NCBI GenBank assembly: GCA_964410485.1
Contig: CAYPHJ010000056.1
Span: 1-29,337 of the forward strand
Length of the DNA: 29,337 bases
DNA from: CAYPHJ01 sp964410485
GTDB taxonomy: Bacteria > Desulfobacterota > Binatia > UBA9968
Direction of reading: 5' to 3'
Within the stretch, counting starts at the first letter, position 1. Every line of letters starts with the position of its first letter. Both the position numbers and the translations under genes were made by a program. Below are positions 21,408-28,702 of the stretch, one piece after another. The notes beneath the pieces are model-generated. The model saw only the letters and a list, made by a program, of their open reading frames with translations, did no database searches and had not been told where the DNA came from.

Positions 21408-23993
21408 CTATTTCTTGGCTTCTTCCGATAAGTGGTGGAGTAAATTCAGTGCGTCGATTGGGGTTAAACGCGCCACGTCCAGGTTTCTGAGTTCTTCGCG
21501 TAGCTTGTGATCCGCGCCGGCGAAAAGCCCCATCTGAATAGGTTGAGTTTCGTTCAATCCCCGCGTCGAGGCAGCGAGGGCATCACGGTCGTTGCCTTGG
21601 GCTTCCAATCGTGCAAGGACCTGCTTGGCCCTGTCAATCACCGCATCCGGAAGCCCTGCCAACCGTGCCACGTGAATGCCATAACTGTGGCTCGCAGCGC
21701 CTTCGATCAGATTGCGCAGAAAGATGATTTCTCCCTGCCATGGCTTGACCGCAAAGTTGTAATTCTTGATTCGTTCTTTGGTCTGGGCCAACTCCGCCAA
21801 TTCATGATAGTGGGTCGCAAAAAGCGTGCGTGGCCGCTGCGCCATGTCATGCAAACGTTCGGCCACGGCCCAAGCAATGGAGATCCCGTCGAACGTGCTC
21901 GTGCCGCGCCCAACCTCATCCAGGAGAATCAAGCTCCGTTCGGTCGTGTGACGCAGGACATTGGCTGTTTCCTTCATCTCGACCATAAAGGTGGATTCCC
22001 CCCGCGCCAGTGAATCACTCGCTCCAATGCGAGTAAAAATGCGATCGACGATGCCGATATCGGCTGCTCCGGCGGGGACAAAACTTCCCATCTGAGCCAG
22101 GATCACGATCAGAGCCACTTGGCGCATGTAGGTGGACTTTCCCGCCATATTCGGACCCGTGAGCATCAAAATCTGACTCGATTCGCTATCGAGCTCACAG
22201 TCATTCGGCACGAAGCGACCCCGCCCAAGCGCTGCCTCAACGACAGGGTGGCGTCCTTCGCGAAGCGAGATCTTCAGGGTGCTGTTCACTCCTGGCCGCA
22301 CGAAGTGGTGGGACTCGGCAACTTCAGCCAAAGACAGCAAAACATCGAGCATGGCCAAGGCACCGCTCATTTCCTTCAGGGCCGGATAATAGACGGCGAT
22401 TTCCTCGCGCACCCGCGTTAAGAGCGCCAGCTCGATTTTGGCAATCAGGTCGGCAGAGCTGAGGACCTTGGCCTCATATTCCTTCAGTTCCGGTATAATG
22501 TAGCGTTCGCCGTTTACGAGAGTTTGCTTTCTTATGTAATCACTCGGCACGGCCCTTAGGTTGGCGCGCGTGACTTCAATGTAGTAACCAAACACCCGGT
22601 TGTAGCGGACTTTTAGAGACTGAATGCCAGTACGGCGGCGCTCGCTGGTTTCAAAATTGGCGATCCATTCCTTGGCATTGCTCCGCAGGCTCCGGAACTC
22701 GTCCAACTCGGTATCGAAGCCGTCGCGAATAAAACCACCGTCCTTTGTCGTCAACGGCGGATCAGAAACAAGTGCTCGCTCCAACAATGTGGAAACTTGC
22801 GGCAGCTGAGCGAGCTTTGCTCGAATGGCAAGCAAAGTCTCCGAGCTGCTATCGGCCAGCTCTTGTCGCAGCAGATCCACTGCCGCAAGCGTTTCCCTGA
22901 TAGCGCCAAGGTCTTTTGGAGAAGCGCTTGCGGTGACAACCCGGCCGGCTAGGCGTTCGAGATCCTGCATGGACTTTAGTTGCCCCATTAGCTCGCGACG
23001 CAGCCGGAGCTGGTTTGCTAATTCCTGAACTCCTTCTTGCCGTGCGGCAATGGCGCGCTCCTCAAGCAGCGGATACAGCAGCCAACGGCGGAGCCTACGC
23101 GCCCCCATGGGCGTCACCGTGTGATCCAACACTGCCAGTAGGGAGCCCTTGCGTTCGCCCTGGTAAGTCGTTACCAACTCGAGGTTTGTTCGAGTTGAGT
23201 CGTCGAGCAGCAGGTAATGAGAAGCTTGATAGGCTTCCAAGTGGCGTAGCAGTTTTAAGGAATCGGGGGCGTTTCGATTCAGGTAGGCGACAACGGCGGA
23301 GGCGGCGCGTACCCCCTCTTCCCAAAACTCCACACCAGGTAGCGCGCTTGCGGCAAGTCTTTCGCGCGCGCTGTCGGAGAAAAAGCTGCGATCAAGCACC
23401 GTCAGGTGCAGTGATGGAAACTCCCTGCGCAACCGGTCGCGTAAAGCGCGGTCCGTTTCCGCCAACAACAACTCGCTCGGCCGGACGCGACCCAGTTCAT
23501 CGAAGAGAGACTCCTCGTTGCCCAACTGTGTGAAGCGGAATTCGCCCGTAGTAATGTCGCTCGAGGCCAAACCGAAACCGGACCGGCCCTGGCAGATTGC
23601 CATCAGATAGTTGTTTCCACGCGGGTCCAGCGCTTCGACCGCCGTAACCGTCCCTGGAGTAATGACGCGTACCACCTGCCTTTGCAGCACGCCTTTGGCG
23701 TTGTGCGGATCTTCGAGTTGCTCGCAGACGGCGACTTTGTGGCCGGCCTCCAAAAGCTTGCGGATGTAAGGCTCGGCAGCGTGATACGGCACACCGCACA
23801 GTGGCACAGCGGTCTCTTCGTTTTTATTGCGGGAGGTCAAGGCGATATCGAGGATCTTGGCGGCCGTCTCTGCGTCTTCGAAGAACATCTCGTAGAAGTC
23901 GCCCAGGCGGAAAAAAAGGATGGCATCGCGGTGTCTCTCCTTAATCTGGAGGTACTGCTGCATCATCGGGGTGAGTGTCGTGATTTCCATCAT
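21408..23993 (-). CDS. mutS: DNA mismatch repair ATPase
   Basis: Recognises mismatches and small loops and starts repair with MutL. The N-terminal mismatch-binding region contains LFFRLGDFYEMFFEDA (Phe-x-Glu-type contact segment). The connector, lever and clamp follow. The ATPase has Walker A GPNMAGKSTYM near residue 611, a Walker B LILLDEVGRGTSTFDG, and FATHYHEL. At 861 residues it is full length. ATG 23993 (or the next ATG at 23990) lies only 3 bases after the merR stop. No mutL is in the window. Confidence 0.96.
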   Translation of the reverse strand: MMEITTLTPMMQQYLQIKERHRDAILFFRLGDFYEMFFEDAETAAKILDIALTSRNKNEETAVPLCGVPYHAAEPYIRKLLEAGHKVAVCEQLEDPHNAKGVLQRQVVRVITPGTVTAVEALDPRGNNYLMAICQGRSGFGLASSDITTGEFRFTQLGNEESLFDELGRVRPSELLLAETDRALRDRLRREFPSLHLTVLDRSFFSDSARERLAASALPGVEFWEEGVRAASAVVAYLNRNAPDSLKLLRHLEAYQASHYLLLDDSTRTNLELVTTYQGERKGSLLAVLDHTVTPMGARRLRRWLLYPLLEERAIAARQEGVQELANQLRLRRELMGQLKSMQDLERLAGRVVTASASPKDLGAIRETLAAVDLLRQELADSSSETLLAIRAKLAQLPQVSTLLERALVSDPPLTTKDGGFIRDGFDTELDEFRSLRSNAKEWIANFETSERRRTGIQSLKVRYNRVFGYYIEVTRANLRAVPSDYIRKQTLVNGERYIIPELKEYEAKVLSSADLIAKIELALLTRVREEIAVYYPALKEMSGALAMLDVLLSLAEVAESHHFVRPGVNSTLKISLREGRHPVVEAALGRGRFVPNDCELDSESSQILMLTGPNMAGKSTYMRQVALIVILAQMGSFVPAGAADIGIVDRIFTRIGASDSLARGESTFMVEMKETANVLRHTTERSLILLDEVGRGTSTFDGISIAWAVAERLHDMAQRPRTLFATHYHELAELAQTKERIKNYNFAVKPWQGEIIFLRNLIEGAASHSYGIHVARLAGLPDAVIDRAKQVLARLEAQGNDRDALAASTRGLNETQPIQMGLFAGADHKLREELRNLDVARLTPIDALNLLHHLSEEAKK

Positions 23994-23996
23994 TGC

Positions 23997-24479
23997 TCAG
24001 GCGTTTGCGGCCCCGCTGCCGGCTGGGCGGCGGACTGCACGCGCACGTTTGCGCTGCGGCGCGCCGTTGGCGCGACGAAGATCGCCATTCAGCTCACGCA
24101 TGAGATTGCCCAGGCCGACGGATAAAACAAACGCCCGGTTAACGGCATCGAGAATTTGGTCCCGGTCACTGGTAATGAGGAACAGTCTCTCGGCATCGGT
24201 GAGATATTTGAGAGACTGTGTTGGCAAGCCGTCTTCTACCTCGTAACTTTTCAATGGCTTTAGACAACGGCGCGCCTTGCGAACGCTTAACCCACGGCGT
24301 GTAAGATCGTTCATGACCTTGAGACAAATCAGATCGCGGTAGGAGTAGAGTCGTTTGGTACCGCGCCCTTCCGCCGGCTTTACCGAGGGACGAATAAAGC
24401 CCTGTTCGTCCCAGTATTGAATTTGGCGCAAGCTGACACCGACAAGGCGGCTTGCCATCTTGCTGTTATAAACGTCCAT
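23997..24479 (-). CDS. MerR-family transcriptional regulator
   Basis: The N-terminal winged helix-turn-helix reads ASRLVGVSLRQIQYWDEQGFIRPS, followed by the wing GRGTKRLYSYRDL and LKVMNDLTRRGLSVRKARRCL, typical of MerR proteins. The roughly 90-residue C-terminal part has no Cys or His cluster for metals, so it is not a metal sensor, and its effector is unknown. The tail is rich in Arg and Ala. The gene begins the minus-strand row merR-mutS-amiC-glnD-xerD and could regulate it; that is inference from position. The start ATG 24479 has only a weak ribosome site. Confidence 0.88.
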   Translation of the reverse strand: MDVYNSKMASRLVGVSLRQIQYWDEQGFIRPSVKPAEGRGTKRLYSYRDLICLKVMNDLTRRGLSVRKARRCLKPLKSYEVEDGLPTQSLKYLTDAERLFLITSDRDQILDAVNRAFVLSVGLGNLMRELNGDLRRANGAPQRKRARAVRRPAGSGAANA

Positions 24480-24572
24480 TTGCAGCTCGCGGCGAATGAA
24501 AACAACGATGTTTTAAGAAGGTAAACGGAGCGTCAGGCGTTGTCAAGATTAGAGAAACCTACGTTTCAGAAC

Positions 24573-24629
24573 GTTCAAGCCGTTCAAATCGTTCAAGACG
24601 ATTGCATCATCATCTTGATTGGCTTGAAC
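24573..24629. repeat. nonamer array with inverted end
   Basis: Three 9-base units CGTTCAAGC, CGTTCAAAT, CGTTCAAGA start at 24572. A perfect inverted pair GTTCAAGCC (24573-24581) and GGCTTGAAC (24621-24629) encloses them. The same word in reverse complement occurs at 8299-8327. It is part of the 363-base spacer 24480-24842, in which no gene is seen. Confidence 0.75.
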
Positions 24630-24660
24630 CTTCCGATGCCGAGGCTGTGAAAACATCGTT

Positions 24661-24752
24661 CATGCTTGGACAGGCTCAGCACGAATGGGATTGACATCCA
24701 TGGAAAACAGGCCCTTAGCCGTTCGTCCTGAGGCCACTCGAAGGGCGGACGG
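24661..24752. repeat. inverted repeat pair, GCTCAGCACGAA type
   Basis: Left arm (24661-24688) contains GGCTCAGCACGAATGG and right arm (24719-24735) CCGTTCGTCCTGAGGCC. They are imperfect reverse complements separated by about 30 bases. From memory, sequences of the form CGTTCGTGCTGAGC..GTCGAAG are dispersed in many environmental genomes, so this looks like a copy of a REP-like element; no search was run. Confidence 0.55.
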
Positions 24753-24760
24753 CGTTTTTT
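24719..24760 (+). terminator. terminator-like hairpin with T-run, no plus-strand gene upstream
   Basis: CCGTTCGTCC (24719-24728) and GGGCGGACGG (24743-24752) pair over 10 positions including two G-U pairs, around a 14-base loop, and CG plus six T follow. It has the form of a Rho-independent terminator reading rightward, yet both neighbouring genes read leftward and nothing on the plus strand precedes it within this spacer. Confidence 0.5.
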
Positions 24761-24842
24761 CGCAGCTTCCCCGGCCGTGCGGGGAGCCGGACTACGAAAT
24801 TATTGACGCTTGGTAACTGTTTTTATTGATGGGCAATAGCCT

Positions 24843-25322
24843 TTAGCCACCGGGGAGACGCTGGTACTTGCCTTGAAAGAACAGGAGTGGCCGGCTGCCG
24901 GTAGCCGCCCCGCTTGTCACTTCACCGACGACAATGGTGTGATCGCCGCCCTTGTAGCTCTGCACGATTTTGCACTCCAGGTAGCCGATGACACCGTCGA
25001 GTATGGCCGCGCCGTTCGTTCCCTGTTGCCATTTCAAACCCGCGAACTTGTCCACTCCCTTGGTGGCGAAGCGGCGGGAAATTTCTTCTTGGGTCTCGCT
25101 TAAGAAATTGACCGTGAAGGTGTTGGAATCGACAAAGCACGAGTAACACTGTGCGGTTTTGTCGACACAAATCAAGATCAACGGCGGATTGAGGGATAAG
25201 GAGGTAAAAGCGTTGGCGGTAAGTCCGAACGGCGCCCCCGAGTCATCTTTTGTCGTGATCACTGTTACGCCCGTTGGAAAGTGACCAAGGACGCGCCGCA
25301 GTTCTTGTGAATCGATGGGCAT
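24843..25322 (-). CDS. flavin reductase-like FMN-binding protein
   Basis: Short-chain flavin reductase of the HpaC/NTAB type, which supplies reduced FMN or FAD to a monooxygenase partner using NAD(P)H. Family signature: LGHFPTGVTVITT near the start and GLTANAFTSLSLNPPLILICVDK, the flavin-contacting stretch, followed by FTVNFLSETQEEISRRFA and the ending PLLFFQGKYQRL. At 159 residues it is the normal single-domain size. GAGG lies before ATG 25322. A luciferase-like monooxygenase begins 1 kb away on the other strand and is a possible client, though the two are not in one operon. Confidence 0.9.
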   Translation of the reverse strand: MPIDSQELRRVLGHFPTGVTVITTKDDSGAPFGLTANAFTSLSLNPPLILICVDKTAQCYSCFVDSNTFTVNFLSETQEEISRRFATKGVDKFAGLKWQQGTNGAAILDGVIGYLECKIVQSYKGGDHTIVVGEVTSGAATGSRPLLFFQGKYQRLPGG

Positions 25323-25409
25323 GTGGCCTCGCGAAGCTGCCGTTACTCATAGTGGTATCAGACGTGACGCGCGTGTGTCAATTCACTAATCGCGGATACG
25401 CAGACGCAG

Positions 25410-25487
25410 TTTCTCATTTCAAGTTCCCAGTTTCAGGTTTCCAGCACGCCAATCAAAAACCAGAAACGAGAAACTACAAAGCAGAAA
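25410..25487. repeat. facing heptamer arrays (TTTCNNG / CNNGAAA)
   Basis: Left block, five contiguous 7-base units from TTTCTCA (25410) to TTTCCAG (ending 25444). Right block, four units CCAGAAA, CGAGAAA, CTACAAA, GCAGAAA (25460-25487). The right block is the reverse complement word of the left, around a 15-base centre. It lies in the divergent spacer between the flavin reductase and the hydrolase, so it is in a position that could affect either promoter. Confidence 0.85.
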
Positions 25488-25501
25488 CTCCAGGGGGCCA
25501 G

Positions 25502-25606
25502 GTGAGGGATATAGCTTTGACTCTGGACGATGTAATGAAGAAAATGTTACAACTTCAGCAAAGAAATTCACTGCGCGTCCAGAAGAAAAAGTCACGCGCT
25601 GTTTGA
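25502..25606 (+). CDS. possible 34-residue peptide before the hydrolase gene
   Basis: GTG 25502, preceded by AGGGGG with short spacing, opens a frame that ends at 25606, close before the hydrolase start. The peptide begins MRDIALTLDDVMKKM and ends in a basic KKKSRAV tail. It matches nothing I know, the frame is also open further upstream through the repeat array, and it may be noise or a leader peptide. Confidence 0.2.
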   Translation: MRDIALTLDDVMKKMLQLQQRNSLRVQKKKSRAV

Positions 25607-25629
25607 CGCCAATAAGGAAGTTAATGGTT

Positions 25630-26343
25630 ATGGCTGGTAAGGAGTTTTTTTTCGAGCAAATTCGGTCGAGCGGGTGCCTGTCTTATCTGCTGGGCTGCGT
25701 CAAGGAAAAGGAATGCGCGGTTATTGATCCTGAGCTTGACAAAGTCGACGACTATATTGAACTGGCACGCTTTTTGACTTCGACTATTACTTACGCGATC
25801 GACACCCACACACACGCCGATCATAGTTCGGCCTGCAAGATCATGCGCGACCGTTACGGCATTCCGGTTGTGATGCATCGCGCGGCCGAAGCACCTTACG
25901 TTGACATCCGGGTGGAGGACGGTGATGAAATCAAACTTGGCCGGCTTTCGCTGAGAGTCATCTACACGCCCGGTCACACGCAGGACGCCATGTGTCTATT
26001 GTTCGCCGATCGCATATTTACCGGTGATACGCTTCTCATAGGGGGTTGCGGCAGAACGGATCTACCGGGGGGCAATGCCGATCACCAATACGACAGCCTG
26101 CGGAAACTGGAAGCTCTTGGAAATGACATTCGCGTATACCCAGGCCACGATTACCGGGAGGCGGTCTCAACGCTGGGGGATGAAAAGCAGAATAACCCGC
26201 GCATCAAGATTGCGTCGAGGGAAGAGTTTGTCCATTTCATGACTTCGCGTAAACCACCACTGCCACGGAAAATTGAAGAGGCGCTGGAGTGGAACCGCAC
26301 GCCCATTCAGGGAACGCAGAGAGGCATGGGAGAAGGGATCTAG
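25630..26343 (+). CDS. metallo-beta-lactamase-fold hydrolase, persulfide dioxygenase (ETHE1)-like
   Basis: Non-haem iron enzyme family that oxidises glutathione persulfide to sulfite; glyoxalase II and other MBL hydrolases are close relatives. Counting from this start, the metal site is complete: THTHADH near residue 60 (two His, then Asp-His), GHT near 115, GDTLLIGGCGRTDLPGG with the bridging Asp near 133, and YPGHDY near 172. The GCGRTD loop after GDTLLI is characteristic of the ETHE1/persulfide dioxygenase group rather than glyoxalase II. ATG 25630 has AAGGAAG 9 bases upstream; ATG 25624 and TTG 25603 are alternatives. The next gene starts directly after its stop, so the two form an operon. 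A C-terminal extension of about 50 residues is unexplained. Confidence 0.85.
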   Translation: MAGKEFFFEQIRSSGCLSYLLGCVKEKECAVIDPELDKVDDYIELARFLTSTITYAIDTHTHADHSSACKIMRDRYGIPVVMHRAAEAPYVDIRVEDGDEIKLGRLSLRVIYTPGHTQDAMCLLFADRIFTGDTLLIGGCGRTDLPGGNADHQYDSLRKLEALGNDIRVYPGHDYREAVSTLGDEKQNNPRIKIASREEFVHFMTSRKPPLPRKIEEALEWNRTPIQGTQRGMGEGI

Positions 26344-27282
26344 TTGCTGGTGGATTTAGGGGTGTTTCTGCCGATCTCGGGCCGTGCCGCGGGCCGCAAA
26401 ACATTGATGCACGCGGCGCAGGAGGCCGAATTACTGGGGTATGATTCCCTTTGGGCGGCAGATCGAATCGTCATTCCGTGGCAGATCGACACGATTTATC
26501 CATACAGCAAAGACGCGACATTTATCGTTCCACCTGACCGACCCTTTTTTGAGCCGTTGACGTGCTTGGCGTTTCTTGCCGGTTGCACGGAAAGAATCAG
26601 GCTTGGCATGAGCGTGATGGTTCTCCCCTACCGCCATCCGCTTTACTGGGCCAAAATCGCAGCGACTCTCGATCATTTATCGTCCGGTAGGGTCATCATG
26701 GGAGTAGGTGTTGGCTGGATGGAGGAAGAATTTAGTGCTCTCGGCGCGGCGTTCGCCGAGCGAGGAGCGGTCTCTGATGAGCAACTGCGGTTGCTAGAAC
26801 TTCTTTGGCACGATGAGAGAATAACATTCACAGGGGATCACTACTCCGTCAAAGATATAGCATTCAATCCCAAGCCGTTACAGAAACCACGGATTCCGAT
26901 CTGGGTGGGCGGTGAAGGGCGTTTGGCGCGGCGCAGAGCCGGAAAATACGGTGACGCTTGGTTTCCCTATTTCGTCAAAATCACCCCGGAAGAACTTGCC
27001 CGCCGTTTTGAACACGCCAGACAATGCGCCCGCGACGCAAACAGAAATGCCGACGCGCTCATGTTTGCGTGCTGTTTACCTATCGAGCTTACCGCAACGG
27101 ATGTGCCGCAAGAGCCGGATTACCTCAGAGGCAGCACCAGACAAGTTGGCGAGGCACTGAAAAAATTCCGTGACGTCGGCGTTGCCCATATCGGCCTCCA
27201 GTTTATGATTCCCCGTTGGCCCGAACGCCAGGAACAGATCGAACGTTTCGCAAGCGAAGTCCTGCCGGAACTGAAGAAGTAG
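26344..27282 (+). CDS. LLM-class (luciferase-like) flavin-dependent oxidoreductase
   Basis: TIM-barrel oxidoreductase of the bacterial luciferase superfamily, using FMN or F420. Landmarks: AQEAELLGYDSLWAADRI, the RIRLGMSVMVLPYRHPLYWAK strand-helix segment, HLSSGRVIMGVGVGWMEEEF, which contacts the flavin phosphate, and PRIPIWVGGEGRLARRRAGKYGDAWFP, typical of the TIGR03619-like F420 group. The start is TTG 26344, immediately after the hydrolase stop, with AAGGG six bases before; GTG 26350 is an alternative. The length of 312 residues is normal. The substrate is unknown. F420 use cannot be told from FMN by eye, and no F420 genes are in the window. Confidence 0.88.
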   Translation: MLVDLGVFLPISGRAAGRKTLMHAAQEAELLGYDSLWAADRIVIPWQIDTIYPYSKDATFIVPPDRPFFEPLTCLAFLAGCTERIRLGMSVMVLPYRHPLYWAKIAATLDHLSSGRVIMGVGVGWMEEEFSALGAAFAERGAVSDEQLRLLELLWHDERITFTGDHYSVKDIAFNPKPLQKPRIPIWVGGEGRLARRRAGKYGDAWFPYFVKITPEELARRFEHARQCARDANRNADALMFACCLPIELTATDVPQEPDYLRGSTRQVGEALKKFRDVGVAHIGLQFMIPRWPERQEQIERFASEVLPELKK

Positions 27283-27419
27283 GTTGAAGCTGAATCTTGA
27301 GCCAGTCTGACTCTTAAGCCCAACGTCAACCCTCCTACTGGCTATAGAAATCTGGCCTGCCTTACGATAAGTACACTTCTACATAAAAGATCGAAGCTTT
27401 TTCGAAAGGAAACAGCGAC

Positions 27420-28424
27420 ATGGCCAGTTTGCCTCGTGTGGCGCTCATCATCACCGGTGGAACGATCGATTCGGTTGGCAAGGACCGTCTGGACCTCGCC
27501 TGGTACATTGAAGCCGGTAAACGACTTAACGATGGTGAGCTTTTACAGCAGCTCCCCGAGCTTAAAGACATTGCCAGCGTCCAAGAAATTCCCTTCCGCC
27601 GTCTCCCAAGCCATGCACTGGTGGACAAGGATTGGCTTGACTTGGTTCGCACCATTCATTCCATATTTGATCAGGGTCAAGCCGATGGCATTGTCATTAC
27701 TCACGGGACGAACACTATAGAGGAAACGGCCTACTTCTTAAATCTGACGCTGAAGACCGACAAGCCGGTTGTGGTCGTCGGCTCGATGCGGCCATCCTCG
27801 GCCATTAGCGCCGACGGCTACCTCAACGTCGTGAACGCGGTCAAGGTTGCCGCCGATCCGCAGTCACGAGGACGCGGTTGTCTTTTGGTGATGAACGACA
27901 CAATCTACAACGGCCGTGACGTTACTAAAAACGCGACTTACCGAGTCGAAGCGTTTCAGTCGCGTGATCTTGGACCACTCGGTTTCGCCGATGCCGATGG
28001 CAGGATCGTCTACTACCACAGCCCCGTGCGCAAGCACACCGTCAGTAGCGAATTTGACGTGCGCGGGCTCCAATCACTTCCACGCGTCGACCTCGCCATT
28101 TCCTACGTTGGCGCCGACGGTAGGATGATCGAGGCTGCAGCGGCAGCCGGCGCCAAAGGCATCGTCAGCGCCGGGACCGGGGCCGGGCGGCCCACGCCGG
28201 CGGAGGATGCCGCATTCGACAAGGCTTACAAAGAACAAGGAATGATCATGTGTCTATGCAGCCGGGTTGCCAGCGGCCGGGTGGTTCGCAGTCCAGGATT
28301 GGCCAAGCGCGGCTTTGTTGCGGGCGACAACCTCCAGCCGTGGAAAGCGCGCCTGCTGCTAGCTCTGGCGCTTACCAAAACGAACAACGCCGACGAGATT
28401 CAGCGCATGTTCGATACCTACTGA
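27420..28424 (+). CDS. asparaginase-family amidohydrolase
   Basis: Hydrolyses asparagine (or a related amide) to aspartate and ammonia. The first threonine motif is ITGGTIDS (Thr15), and the second is ITHGTNTIEETAYF, with the aspartate of the common HGTDT form replaced by Asn98. VVGSMRPSSAISADGYLN and MNDTIYNGRDVTKNATYRVEAF continue the family pattern, the latter including the catalytic Lys. At 334 residues it is normal, and no signal peptide is visible, suggesting a cytoplasmic enzyme. AAAGGAAA precedes ATG 27420. A small perfect stem (CTTGTC/GACAAG, 28454-28469) follows the gene without a T-run. The Asn substitution leaves the exact substrate open. Confidence 0.9.
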   Translation: MASLPRVALIITGGTIDSVGKDRLDLAWYIEAGKRLNDGELLQQLPELKDIASVQEIPFRRLPSHALVDKDWLDLVRTIHSIFDQGQADGIVITHGTNTIEETAYFLNLTLKTDKPVVVVGSMRPSSAISADGYLNVVNAVKVAADPQSRGRGCLLVMNDTIYNGRDVTKNATYRVEAFQSRDLGPLGFADADGRIVYYHSPVRKHTVSSEFDVRGLQSLPRVDLAISYVGADGRMIEAAAAAGAKGIVSAGTGAGRPTPAEDAAFDKAYKEQGMIMCLCSRVASGRVVRSPGLAKRGFVAGDNLQPWKARLLLALALTKTNNADEIQRMFDTY

Positions 28425-28572
28425 CGCCGCTCGCGACAGCCTTCTTTTTCTTCCTTGTCCTGCGACAAGACTGTCGATCATTCCACATCAATCAGGAACG
28501 ACATGTCGGGGCACGTTTGAACCTGCCCCAACAGCGCGACGTTAAGGTCCTGCGGATCTCCCCGTCACACTG

Positions 28573-28602
28573 TTGACAGAGTTAGAGCCACGCAAATAGT
28601 AT
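28573..28602 (+). promoter_or_regulatory. possible sigma-70 promoter for the TctC-type gene
   Basis: A perfect -35 box TTGACA (28573-28578) and TAGTAT (28597-28602) are separated by 18 bases, about 100 bases before the receptor start. The position and boxes are reasonable; no other support is available. Confidence 0.35.
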
Positions 28603-28702
28603 TACCACCAGCAATCGTTACCGGGGGGGTTGCTTGACTATAGGGAAATGGGAATTTCGCAAGATAATGTCGGGTCTCAGAACGTGCTCAGGAGGTAGAC
28701 AC

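Noticed and set aside
24661..24752. Insertion sequence end
   Set aside because: There is an inverted repeat but no transposase and no target duplication visible; a REP-like element is more likely.
28634..28668. Promoter TTGACT with GATAAT before the TctC-type gene
   Set aside because: The spacing of 23 bases is too long for sigma-70; the pair at 28573-28602 is better.
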